A stretch of 64,000 bases of DNA from Tribonema minus (Eukaryota > Sar > Xanthophyceae > Tribonematales > Tribonemataceae), in contig JAFCMP010000490.1 in the NCBI GenBank assembly GCA_017506865.1, forward strand, positions 248,001-312,000. Direction: 5' to 3'. Below, piece by piece: positions 10,420-19,399 of the stretch. The first letter of the stretch is position 1, and every line of letters begins with the position of its first letter. The translations under genes and the position numbers were made by a program. Under the pieces are notes generated by a model, which saw only the letters and a list, made by a program, of their open reading frames with translations, was not told the origin of the DNA and made no database searches.

Positions 10420-12039
10420 ATGTTTGACAAAGGGCAAGTCAACATGAGCCGCAAGGTGATGGTGCGCCGCAAACGGGCCAAGGCTGTGCCCATAGCCAAA
10501 AAAAGGAAAAAGGTACTGCTCAAACACATCAACAGGTCTCAAATTATTAAGGTGCGCGTCAATGTGAAAACTGGGGGCGGGGGCGGCGGCGCGCCCGTGT
10601 TCATACCCAGCGGAGGCGGCGGTGGACAGACGGTTGTGAGTACACCCGACAGCAGTGGCGCGCTGCTGCAGTACCTGGCAGGTATGCAAATGCCGCCGCC
10701 GGCTCCGGTCACTGCGGCCTCGGGCCCCACACAGACTCTGGTTGCGCACCAGATGGATCAAGTGCCACCTGATCCGTGGCAGTACACAGAGGCCGGCACG
10801 CAGACTGCGCAAGACGCCGTATCATCTGCTGACATGGTGACGCAGACGAGGGGGCCGGCGACGTGGGGCGTCGGCACACAGACACGCGCGCCGGCGACAC
10901 GCGACTCGGCAGCGCAGGCAGTGCGCGCCCCACACACGGGCGAGGCCGAGACACAGACGCGCGCGCCGGCGATACGCGACTGGTCAGCACAGGCCGTGCC
11001 CTCCATTACGGCGGCCGCGACACAGGCGGCGGCGAGCACCGGCGACGCGGCGGTACAGACAGACGTCGGCGGCGCCGAGGAGACGAAGAGCGGCGACACA
11101 GAGCCCCAGAATGCAACGGCGGTCGTTGAAGACAACGCAGCAGGGCTGGCGCCCGTGGTGCAGGACCAGCTCGCGCTCGTCGTCGCGCCGTTGCGTGATG
11201 AGATCGCGAATTTGCGGATGGGCTTCGGCGACGCGCAGGGCGTGCTGCGTGACATCGCGCAGGCCCACATCAGTGCGCAACGCGCATTCATCGGTCGGCG
11301 AGAGGAGGTGGCACAAGTGAACGCTGTATTCGACCGCCTCAATCGTGAGGTGGCGCAGCCACACACGACGCCGCCGCCTGTCTTCAACAACCAGCTCGCG
11401 CTGCTACCGCCGGGCCGCGTCACCGGCGGCCCCCCCTCACCCATGGCCGAGGTCCCCGCACCCCCCGCCGAGGCCCCCCCAGCCGCGCCCCCCGCCGCAG
11501 ATGAGGACGTCCCCGCGGCTGACACCCCCGCGGCTGACGCCCCCGCGGCCGACGCCCCCGCCCCCGCGCCCTTCATGGAGTTCAATGCGCCGCCCCTCGC
11601 CCCCACCCCCGCCCGGCAGCAGCGACATCCCGCGCGCCCCGCCGTGGTGGCACCCCCCGCGGGTGATGCGGCTGAACCTGCGTACGCGCCGGGCGCAGAG
11701 CCAGAACGGAAGAAGGTCGCTCAATTGGCACCACTGCTAAAGGGCGCACGCATCTTCTACAGGGCCAAAAAGGACACGGCGGCACAGATGGGCGTGCTGC
11801 GGTTGCAGGACCGCCTCAAGAAATTCGGCGATCCGGTGCCACTTGACCTCCAACAAGAGATCCTGGATGCGTTCAAACATGTCCAGAACGGCGTGCGACG
11901 CGATCTCAAGGTGAGCAGAACGCCGGACGAGGCGGCGAACGCACAGCGACGCAGAGAGCAGCGCGCGGCGACCGCGTCCGACACGCGCGAGAGGGCGCGC
12001 GAGGCGCGGCGCAGACCAGCTCAGCAATTCTACGTTTAA
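10420..12039 (+). CDS. Large basic and Pro/Ala-rich virion protein candidate
   Basis: A 539-residue protein. The amino end is strongly basic (MSRKVMVRRKRAKAV from a second ATG at 10444), suited to DNA binding. The middle has repeats of the form TQTRAPATRD / AQAV at about residues 145-205, then a predicted helical region, then a long Pro/Ala tract (APPAEAPPAAPPAADED). The carboxyl end is a charged globular segment (APLLKGARIFYRAKKD ... RLQDRLKKFGDPVPLDL) closing with an Arg-rich tail. I recognise no family. It sits between the packaging ATPase and the fibre-like gene, consistent with an internal virion protein. Confidence 0.75.
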   Translation: MFDKGQVNMSRKVMVRRKRAKAVPIAKKRKKVLLKHINRSQIIKVRVNVKTGGGGGGAPVFIPSGGGGGQTVVSTPDSSGALLQYLAGMQMPPPAPVTAASGPTQTLVAHQMDQVPPDPWQYTEAGTQTAQDAVSSADMVTQTRGPATWGVGTQTRAPATRDSAAQAVRAPHTGEAETQTRAPAIRDWSAQAVPSITAAATQAAASTGDAAVQTDVGGAEETKSGDTEPQNATAVVEDNAAGLAPVVQDQLALVVAPLRDEIANLRMGFGDAQGVLRDIAQAHISAQRAFIGRREEVAQVNAVFDRLNREVAQPHTTPPPVFNNQLALLPPGRVTGGPPSPMAEVPAPPAEAPPAAPPAADEDVPAADTPAADAPAADAPAPAPFMEFNAPPLAPTPARQQRHPARPAVVAPPAGDAAEPAYAPGAEPERKKVAQLAPLLKGARIFYRAKKDTAAQMGVLRLQDRLKKFGDPVPLDLQQEILDAFKHVQNGVRRDLKVSRTPDEAANAQRRREQRAATASDTRERAREARRRPAQQFYV

Positions 12040-12060
12040 ATTTCTCACACAAAGGGCAGC

Positions 12061-13030
12061 ATGGCGTCCATCACGAACAGCGCAGCGGACGCGTCTCAGT
12101 ATTTCATGCAACAAGGGGTTTCCGTCATTTCAACTGCAGAAATTGACAATCGCATCGCCAGCAAGAGCGCGCCGACCATGCCCGTCGACAACTTCAACAC
12201 TGTGAAGCGCTACGTCTCGCAGGGCTACATCGCGACGGGGGGCGCCGTGAGCTGTTCCGCGCTGAACGTGTCTGGGGTCACAAAGCTGAACTCTACGTTG
12301 GCGGTGACCGGCGCCGCCAACATGAGCTCGGCGCTCAATGTGACGGGCACGTTGAACGTGATCGGCGTGCTCAATAGCACGAATCTGACAGTCGCGGGGG
12401 CCGCCACTCACACAGGCCCCGTCGTCTTCGGCACAGCAGTCGGGGCGGTGGGTAGCTCTGGTGGGACGCGCATCGTGCTCTACCCCGTCAGCACGCCGTC
12501 TACGAACGACTACGCAATCGGAGTGAATAGCAACACGCTGTTTTTCAATGTCTCTACACCCGCTAAATATAGCTTCTGTTCAGGGGGCGCAGAGGTCATG
12601 GCCATCAGCAGTACCGGATCGATTACTGGGGGCGACCTGGGTGGCTTGCTCGCTCGCTACCTGTTGCCGAGTTCACAGACCTACCTCAACGTCAGTGCAT
12701 CGACTCGCTACGACGTTGCCTCTTCGACGATCCAGGCTCTCGGGAGTAATATCCTCGTCGAGGCTGACATCAACTACCAAACGACGGGAACCGGCAACGC
12801 CGGCTTGTCTTTCAATTGGCAATCGAAGAAGAGCGCTGTCTATGTCGCATCAGCCATGAGCACGTGGGGTGTTTGCAGCTACGGACCCGGCTACACGACG
12901 TTGTCTTTCAACGCTGTACTCGCAGTCACTACAGGGCAATTTTTACACCCTCGCTTTTGTGGTCACGCCGGCTGCGAGCGTGATTGCTTCGGGTACCTGT
13001 AACAATCTCAGAATAAGTCACTTTGTATAA
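12061..13030 (+). CDS. Fibre-like protein, frameshift near the end
   Basis: About 320 residues. Residues 75-120 hold repeats such as LNVSGVTKLNSTLAVTGAA and LNVTGTLNVIGVLNSTNL, the pattern of trimeric beta-helical phage and virus fibres. A globular head-like domain follows. The open frame ends at 13002 with an unusual Cys-rich tail (HPRFCGHAGCERD). Dropping one T from the TTTTT run at 12948-12952 instead gives a hydrophobic, beta-like ending that stops at 13030. The run is therefore a likely one-base insertion or sequencing error. The protein probably projects from the capsid and binds the host surface; this is inferred from the repeats. Confidence 0.72.
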
Positions 13031-13057
13031 TAATAATATTTTTGAAAATCAAAAGAC

Positions 13058-13432
13058 ATGGTTGCAATTTCAGTATTTCTCCCCACCGCGAGCTACGCCA
13101 CCACCGGTTCAGTTGCGATCACCTCACCCACCTACATAATTCCGGTGTCCGCTATCAACGCTGTGATTTCTGGCACCGGCCCCATCGGCACGGGGGAGGC
13201 GGCGGAACGCCTCCTCTATGGGCTACTTCAAGTGATGTACACAAAGAACAGCGCCGGCACCCTAGGGCAATCGTCCATGGGTTGCGAGATCGCCAGTAAA
13301 AATATCACTAGGTCAGTATATGAATCAACCGTCAATTCTTTTGCGGTCGTTACCAAGGCGAATTTCCTTTTTTCGGCAAGTCTGGGCGCCAACGCGGTGT
13401 CAGAGAATCCATCTAATTTGGCAGTTGTGTAA
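13058..13432 (+). CDS. Small hydrophobic PLV protein, unknown
   Basis: A 124-residue protein (MVAISVFLPTASYATTGSVA...) rich in Ala, Ser, Thr and Val with predicted beta strands. It has no clear signal peptide or membrane segment. It lies just after the fibre-like gene and before the integrase on the same strand. The composition resembles the fibre head of the preceding gene, so a fibre-associated or second head protein is possible. No family is recognised. Confidence 0.6.
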   Translation: MVAISVFLPTASYATTGSVAITSPTYIIPVSAINAVISGTGPIGTGEAAERLLYGLLQVMYTKNSAGTLGQSSMGCEIASKNITRSVYESTVNSFAVVTKANFLFSASLGANAVSENPSNLAVV

Positions 13433-13467
13433 CGGTTTTTAATGTTGGCGTAACGGTAACCTCGAAA

Positions 13468-14816
13468 ATGGATGAGACAAGAGCTGAGAGTATAACTGCG
13501 GCGGCTGATGAAGCGGGGGGTGGCAAGGCGAGCGACGTTGCTGATGCGGTCCTCCTCAGGAAACTGGCCCTCATCTCATTATTCAAATTAGAAGACAGCG
13601 CCGACATCAAAAAGAGAGCTCCGTTCCCTTTAGAGTACCACGAGAAGGAGGACGTGTACACCTTTCAGGGGCGGGTTGTGCTGGCCCAAAGTGAGGTCTT
13701 TGGCGTGCTCGTTCAGGAATGGGACGACATGCCGTCGTCTACAGGAATGCACCGCTTCTTCACATATCTAAAGGGTCGCTACATAGGCATTAGTATGTCA
13801 CAGGTGCAGAAGTTCCTTCGCTCAGATCCAGACCACCAGACATGGTTCAGTAGAAGGAAAACCGCAAAAGCTTTACCCACACTTCCACTGAGGCCGTGGC
13901 ACACGGTCAGTATCGACTTCGGCTACCTAGAGGGTGGCACGTTTGACCAAGAGGGGGAGAAAGTGAACAAAAAACTAAAATTCCCATACCTCTTAGTGTT
14001 GGTGGACGATTTCACCAAAAAAATTCGAGCTCGTCTGACGTCTACGCGCGAGAGCGGCTCGCACGTCGCGGAGATGCAGAGCATGATCGACGACATGCCG
14101 CAACCACCGCGTTACTGTCGTTCAGACAACGAGTTCCGCAGCGCCGCGTACTCTGCGTTCCTGAAAGCAAACGGTATCAAGCCTATCTACTCGTTGCCTG
14201 GGAACCCTGCCGGAAACGCTCGAGCGGAAACGGCCGTTAAGTCGGTGAAGGTGCTCCTACACAGCTACTGGCAGAATGACAAGTATTCTATCCACCGCGA
14301 CCTCCGCAAGAACCTGGCGCGCGTCCTCAACATAATAAATAATTCACAGAGTTCGGTCACGGGCTACAGGCCGAACGATTTAGATGACCCACTCTGCCCT
14401 AAGGCCGTCATCGCCACTGCGCGCAAGCGCATGGCGGACTTGTACCAGGGCAAACTGGTGGATGAGCGTTTCAACTATGTTCTACGCCACGCGACACAGT
14501 GCGTATCGACAACGCCGCGCTGCACACCAACGTGCGGCAAGCTCGCAAAATCGGCCAGTACAAATCAAGTCATAACGCCAGCTTCAGCCCAACCGAGTAC
14601 AAGGTGGACCAGGCTCGCGAGGACAACACGGTCACGGTTGAAGAAATACCTAACAGAGTCTTTTTGAGAGGTCAATGTCTATTTGTGCCGCAGGTCACGG
14701 ACAGAGCCAGCTTTGTCACGGTCTGGCAGGGGGAGCGTGATAGCGCGGGCATACCGCAGGGCCGTGAGGACCCGTTCGGCTACGGCGAGCGCAAGCGGCC
14801 GGCGCAGGGGACGTGA
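13468..14816 (+). pseudogene. Retroviral-type integrase (rve), frameshifted
   Basis: The gene encodes an integrase of the Polinton/PLV type, which would join the element's TIR ends to host DNA. After an amino-terminal region (YIGISMSQVQKFL) the catalytic core shows the DDE triad: SIDFGYLEG (about 13910), RSDNEF (about 14118) and NARAETAVK (about 14214). The first frame stops at 14667. A one-base change at about 14495-14500 shifts to a frame that continues to 14816 with an integrase-like tail (SFSPTEYKVDQARED ... RVFLRGQCLFVP). The core is intact and only the carboxyl DNA-binding part is split. The missing base could be a true mutation or a sequencing error. Confidence 0.85.
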
Positions 14817-17744
14817 TCATGTCTGACGCTGCACGCAGTGTTTGCGTATGTCCCCTCCGTCCCTGAGCTGCTGCAACAGCGCGTTGACTTGTGCGATCTC
14901 TGACATGCTCAACACCTCGAACTCTGAGGGGCCGGTCTTCACGAGGGCCTCCGTCTGATCAACATGCCTCCTCTGCGCAATCTCGATCAAGTGGTCCAGC
15001 TCGTTCTTGACGTACTTCAGATGGGAGCTGATCGGCCACATGTCGGCGTTTAAGTGCGTCATATCGTCGTCCACGCCGTACTTCACCTCGAGGAAGGTCT
15101 TAGTCACCAAGCGGTCTATCGCGTAGTGTCTGCTAGACTTTGAATGGACGTACGTCACGCCGCTGTCGTACTTGACGCCGGCATTGCACACCGCCTCCTT
15201 GACTAACGCGACCAACATCTTGCCCGTCGCGTTGTGATTGGTTGCCTTCGCGTTGGCGCCAGCTCTGATGACTTGAATCTTGTACGCTGACACGAGCTCT
15301 GCGAACTGGCGCGCCGTGATTTCCACCGTCGGTTCTTGAACAACATCAGACGCGACGATGCTGTGCAGGACCTGAATGTAGTGCGGGGTGTTCGCCTGCA
15401 GCGCCTCCTTGTACAATTCAGTCTTCGGCCTCGCGCCCTGAAAGTTGCTGATCGTGATGGGCAGGTCCCGCAGGTACATGAACCAGGACATGATGGCCTG
15501 TTCATCCTCTATGAGCTTCCAGAACTCGTTAAAGTACTTCTCGTTGCCGATCAGCTCGTCCGATGCTCTCACCAGCCACATGCGCCGCTCAGCCTCGCCG
15601 GACTGTACGTTCGCCGCGGCGCCGGCGCCGCTGCTGGACGGATTCGCCACGCCCCAGAGCCGCGTGAAGTTGGCAACGTCGCCAGTGTCAACGCCCTTGA
15701 AGGTCAGCTCCTTGACCTTGTCTGTTATGATCTTCTTGATGGCCTCTGCGTACTCGTACGTCTCACTGCACTTGACCTCGGGCAAGGACACCAGCACCTT
15801 TCCGTTCTGCTTGGCGTTGAAGTGACCGAACGCGGTCTTGGCGTTGCAGGCGCTGAAGAACCGCCTGCCGACTACGAGAGCGCCGAAGAACTCATCGACG
15901 TACACCGTCTTCCTGCAGCCTTGCTTTCCCTGCGTCACGATGGCCACTCCACTCAAAACCCCCGGTCGCTGGATGATCTGCGCCTGCCACTGAAGCTGAA
16001 AGTTCAGGCAGTCGGCGTTGTGGTCGACGAGCACGGAGTTGTGGAAGATCATCCTGTCCACCTTCGCCTGACTGTACTCGTACTTGCCCAGCAGCCGTTC
16101 CGCTCGCAAGCCGCACCACGTGTTGTACGTGTCTGGCGGCACGGGCAGCGGCGGAGGGATGCACTGCATGCCGCCGTGAGTGCGACGGGACACGTGCTTC
16201 ATCCAGAAGCAGGTGAAAGGCGTCGTCGTCGGCGTCAATCTCACGGGGCCTACTACGACGGGCGGAAGGTTGCTGTACGCGGTGTCGAATTGCGCATTGC
16301 TGTGCACGAAAGGCGCCTCGTGCGCGCCTCTGAAGGTGTAGCACACGGCATCCTGCATGCACACAGCGTGATCTCTAGTGAAGACCAGGACCCTGTCGCA
16401 GTCCGTGATGTCACCTGTAAAATCCAGAGCCTGCTCTCGCCGGTTCCACTCGCCCACGGCCAGCACGGCTTCGCTGTCATCCGCGTACTCCACGACGTCC
16501 ACGGCGCCGCATCCGCAGAGAACCTTCACGTCAGCCTCGCACTTCGGCGACCAGTCTGGCGTGAAGGCCAGATGGAAGCGGTACTTGCCGACGACAGGCT
16601 TCCCGTGCGGGCACTCGCCTTCTCTGTCCAGCGTCAATGAGTACTTGACCCTGCGCCCGTCGCACGCACGGGAGTCGGCGCTCAGAGCGGACGCGTCGCA
16701 CGTGAGCACGCGAGCGACGAGCCGCGACAAGTCTGCGCACTGACGGACTGAGTTCTGCTCGGTCTCAGGAGGCGGCGGCGGGGGCAGCTCCACGTGAGCG
16801 TGCATGGCGCGGAGCGCCTCGATGGTGTAATGCGGCACGTCCTTGGTGGTGATGCGCACGACGAAGCCGGTGGCGCGGAGCACGGCGGCCTGCATCTGCA
16901 CGAGATCATCCTCCGTAGGACACGCCTGGGGCATGAAGCCGTCGTGCATGGGCGTGCGGGGGACCAGCGCCTGCTTCTTCGCTGCTGCGTACATGGGGCG
17001 CAGGCAGGCGCACTCCAGGCCTTGCATCACGAGGCTGGCGCAGCTGAGCTCGGGATATTTGCGGCCCTGCTCAATGCAGAGCTGCAGCACCGAGGGGTTG
17101 CGTTCGCAGATGAGCTTCACGCCCAGTCCCGCAGCCTCCGACAGAGCGCGCAAGACGGGGTGGTCCACCCTCGCGTCGAGTACTTCCTCGTCGTTGTGCT
17201 CGACGACCGCGGCTCCGCCGTTGGAGACTCGCTGAAGCAGAGTCTTGGCCTGCTCCACCGTGATGCCCAGGTCCTCAGAGATCGTCAACCGCGTCTCTTT
17301 GGAGTTTTCAGCGTAGGCTCTGATGGGCGCGTATTCCTTTTCATCCATCCCAAGCTTGCGTAGATACTGCCAGTTGAGCGTAGGATGGCAACACTCGATG
17401 TCTACGTCACTCAGTTTGCCGTGAGAGGCCACGTGGCGCACAGGTCGCGGAAAGTTCTGCAACGAAGGCCCGACGGGCGTCAGCCGTCCGAACTCCATCG
17501 AGTCGTCGTGCTTGTATTTAACTTTGACGCATCGCCCCGCGTCGGCGACGTGGGACACCTTCGCGATGTACGCCCGGAGCCGCGTGCGCAGTTGCTCGCG
17601 GTTGCGCGTCTTATAATCACGGCAGCTCTCGATGCGTGCCATGAGGTCGCCGTCCTCCAGGAGCGCGCACAGCGCCTCCACGTTCACGGGCTCGTAAACC
17701 CACATATTCTCCAGCTGCGGCCCCATGAACTCTGGCAAGACCAT
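14817..17744 (-). CDS. TV-Pol-like DNA polymerase fused to SF3 helicase
   Basis: A 975-residue replication protein from ATG 17744; an upstream in-frame ATG at 17852 lies in repeat sequence. The amino half has polymerase-like motifs: LSDVDIECCHPTLNWQYL (motif A-like, near 17366-17410) and PMHDGFMP (motif C-like HD, near 16940). This is as in the family-A-like TV-Pol found in virophages and PLVs. The carboxyl half is a superfamily 3 helicase: Walker A TQGKQGCRKT (about 15907-15936), a B-like strand GKVLVSLPEVK, a motif C-like LWGVANPSS, and RRM as a possible arginine finger. It would unwind and copy the virus genome. It converges with the integrase and diverges from the origin-like repeats at 17.8-18.3 kb. 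Confidence 0.85.
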   Translation of the reverse strand: MVLPEFMGPQLENMWVYEPVNVEALCALLEDGDLMARIESCRDYKTRNREQLRTRLRAYIAKVSHVADAGRCVKVKYKHDDSMEFGRLTPVGPSLQNFPRPVRHVASHGKLSDVDIECCHPTLNWQYLRKLGMDEKEYAPIRAYAENSKETRLTISEDLGITVEQAKTLLQRVSNGGAAVVEHNDEEVLDARVDHPVLRALSEAAGLGVKLICERNPSVLQLCIEQGRKYPELSCASLVMQGLECACLRPMYAAAKKQALVPRTPMHDGFMPQACPTEDDLVQMQAAVLRATGFVVRITTKDVPHYTIEALRAMHAHVELPPPPPPETEQNSVRQCADLSRLVARVLTCDASALSADSRACDGRRVKYSLTLDREGECPHGKPVVGKYRFHLAFTPDWSPKCEADVKVLCGCGAVDVVEYADDSEAVLAVGEWNRREQALDFTGDITDCDRVLVFTRDHAVCMQDAVCYTFRGAHEAPFVHSNAQFDTAYSNLPPVVVGPVRLTPTTTPFTCFWMKHVSRRTHGGMQCIPPPLPVPPDTYNTWCGLRAERLLGKYEYSQAKVDRMIFHNSVLVDHNADCLNFQLQWQAQIIQRPGVLSGVAIVTQGKQGCRKTVYVDEFFGALVVGRRFFSACNAKTAFGHFNAKQNGKVLVSLPEVKCSETYEYAEAIKKIITDKVKELTFKGVDTGDVANFTRLWGVANPSSSGAGAAANVQSGEAERRMWLVRASDELIGNEKYFNEFWKLIEDEQAIMSWFMYLRDLPITISNFQGARPKTELYKEALQANTPHYIQVLHSIVASDVVQEPTVEITARQFAELVSAYKIQVIRAGANAKATNHNATGKMLVALVKEAVCNAGVKYDSGVTYVHSKSSRHYAIDRLVTKTFLEVKYGVDDDMTHLNADMWPISSHLKYVKNELDHLIEIAQRRHVDQTEALVKTGPSEFEVLSMSEIAQVNALLQQLRDGGDIRKHCVQRQT

Positions 17745-17809
17745 GGCAGTCGCGGATGATGACAATAGATACAATAAACAGTGCAGACCGCGTGCACAGT
17801 CCGCCGGAG

Positions 17810-18032
17810 TGACACGTGGTGTTTGTCGGCTTGAACCTCCGAGGCACTCCATTCACCCACAGACATTCCAGGGGGAATGGTTCCATCTGTAAGAGGGTGG
17901 CTGGCACTTGGTGACACCGGTGACACCCGGGTGACACGTGGGTGACATGTGGTGTTTTTGGGCTTAACCCTCCGAAGCACTCCATTCACCCACAGACATT
18001 CCGGGGGGAATGGTCCCATCTGTAAGAGGGTG
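17810..18032. repeat. Tandem 126-bp duplication upstream of the replication gene
   Basis: Two copies start near 17812 and 17938. Each contains CTCCATTCACCCACAGACAT, GGGGGAATGGT and CCATCTGTAAGAGGGTG with few differences. GTGACAC-type iterons lie between and after them (GTGACACCGGTGACACCCGG...). Confidence 0.88.
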
Positions 18033-18065
18033 ACACGGTGACACCAGATTTCTAATATTCTCATA

Positions 18066-18129
18066 TCTCAAAATACAACTCTCAACTCTGTACTCCGACG
18101 CTCGACAGAGTACAGAGTTGCGTTTGAGA
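18066..18129. promoter_or_regulatory. Cruciform-forming inverted repeat, origin candidate
   Basis: Perfect 13-base arms CAACTCTGTACTC (18083-18095) and GAGTACAGAGTTG (18108-18120) flank a 12-base loop. An outer 7-base pair TCTCAAA / TTTGAGA extends the stem. It lies between opposed GTGACAC and GTGTCAC iterons, in front of the polymerase-helicase gene. Confidence 0.6.
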
Positions 18130-18237
18130 TCTGAGAAGCCGAAAAATGGCGATCTGCTGTCATGGTGTCACCCTCCCGCATACCGACCGTCCCTCCCCCC
18201 CTGTCGTGAGGGGGTTCGGCTGTTTAAGGTGCGGACA

Positions 18238-18302
18238 GCACGTGTCACCCACGTGTCACCCACGTGTCACCGGTGTCACCCACGTGTCACCGGTGTCACT
18301 CA
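18238..18302. repeat. GTGTCACCCAC iterons
   Basis: At least five copies of CACGTGTCACC or CCGGTGTCACC occur in 65 bp. They mirror the GTGACAC copies at 17.88-17.95 kb in opposite orientation, as expected of a binding array around an origin or divergent promoter. Confidence 0.75.
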
Positions 18303-18390
18303 CGATGACATCGCAGACGGAACGATTATTTTGTGCACGTCTGACAGAAACACGTCCGCGGACCACGCTCGCGTATAGTATTACCTGAAC

Positions 18391-18633
18391 GTGCCTTACT
18401 CTGTCAAAGATCAGGCGAAGGCGGGCGGAGCGCGGTACAACCCCGCGAGCAAGCAGTGGTACGTCGACCGCGCCGCCGCGTACGAGCTGTGCCGCGAGTA
18501 CGTGCCGGACGGCGCGGGGTACCCATGGGAGCGGCGCGACTGGCAGCCGCAGTACGGGTACGAGAGCAGGGACGAAGCGAAGGCGGCCGGGTGCAAGTAC
18601 GATGTCGCCGCGAGAAGCTGGTACCAGCTCTGA
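18391..18633 (+). CDS. Two-module DUF5710-like protein, no ATG start
   Basis: An 80-residue frame with two copies of the short DUF5710-type module: YSVKDQAKAGGARYNPASKQWYV and YESRDEAKAAGCKYDVAARSWY share the pattern D-x-AKA-x-GA/C-x-Y/W-x(4)-K/R-x-WY. Such modules are seen in primases, conjugation proteins and mobile-element proteins, perhaps in nucleic-acid contexts. The frame is closed by a TAG at 18376, and no ATG lies between that stop and the first module. Start must be GTG (18391), CTG (18385), or come from an upstream exon or a frameshift. It diverges from the polymerase-helicase gene. Confidence 0.6.
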   Translation: MPYSVKDQAKAGGARYNPASKQWYVDRAAAYELCREYVPDGAGYPWERRDWQPQYGYESRDEAKAAGCKYDVAARSWYQL

Positions 18634-18765
18634 GAGTTACCTTGCTGCCGTATGTTGTATGTATGTTGTATGCTGTATGTCAGCAGACACGCAACAGCAA
18701 GATGGTTGATGTCGGGAAAGAATTGTCATTTACTGCGATGGCGCAATGGTCCCGCGGCGCCGCGC

Positions 18766-19164
18766 TCAGTCGGCACGCCTGCGCAGTTCGAGCAGCGCCA
18801 CTGTCGCGTCCATGAGCTCCCCTCGCAGGCTCGAGTTTTCGCCAGCATGGGAGGGGATGTCGTCTTCACCGCCCTCGCCGATGGCAGCGCACAGCCGCTC
18901 GAGTACGGCGATGATCTGCGAGTTGCCGCTATTCACGGCGTCGGTGAGCTTCGCGACGGCTTCACACAGCGCCGGCGTCGGCGTGGACCCGGTGGGCACG
19001 CAAGCTTGCAGGCCAGCCAGGCGCTGCTCCGCGAGGAGCAGCTTGATGGCAGTGTTGACCTCGTTCTGCGTCCTCGGCGTCGGCGTGGACCCGGTGGTCA
19101 CGCATGCTTTCAGGGCAGCCACGCGCTGCTCTGCAGTGTTGACCTCGTTCTGCGTCGTCGACAT
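18766..19164 (-). CDS. Small repeated PLV protein, unknown
   Basis: A 132-residue protein from MSTTQNEVNTA. It contains two copies of a unit TQNEVNTA...EQR-x-A-x-L-x-AC-x-TGSTPTP and a helical carboxyl half (LTDAVNSGNSQIIAVLERL). A more distal ATG at 19227 would add 21 residues. It converges on the DUF5710-like gene and diverges from the resolvase gene across the 15-bp iterons. Function is unknown. Confidence 0.6.
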   Translation of the reverse strand: MSTTQNEVNTAEQRVAALKACVTTGSTPTPRTQNEVNTAIKLLLAEQRLAGLQACVPTGSTPTPALCEAVAKLTDAVNSGNSQIIAVLERLCAAIGEGGEDDIPSHAGENSSLRGELMDATVALLELRRRAD

Positions 19165-19257
19165 GGTCGATGTGCGTCGTGGTAGTGATGGAGAGCGGCG
19201 TGCAGCGACAAGGATGAAACAATTCAATTAGGACGGCTGAAGTGATATTGTGCACCC

Positions 19258-19346
19258 CTCCGATCAGCGGCCCGTCCGATCAGCGGCCCGTCCGATCAGC
19301 GGCCCGTCCGATCAGCGGCCCGTCCGATCAGCGGCCCGTCCGATCA
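19258..19346. repeat. Six 15-bp iterons upstream of the resolvase gene
   Basis: GTCCGATCAGCGGCC repeats about six times head to tail with no spacer, 55 bases before the ATG of the tyrosine-recombinase gene. It sits between two divergent genes, so it may be an operator or a binding array. Confidence 0.85.
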
Positions 19347-19399
19347 GCGGGCCATTGTTTATTTCTCAGGAATATATCAATACATGGCATCCGCGCGTA

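Noticed and set aside
10758..11606. 282-codon minus-strand frame opposite the Pro/Ala-rich virion gene
   Set aside because: Low-complexity antisense of GC-rich repeats.
15336..16640. 434-codon plus-strand frame opposite the polymerase-helicase
   Set aside because: Shadow of a strongly supported gene; no motif of its own.
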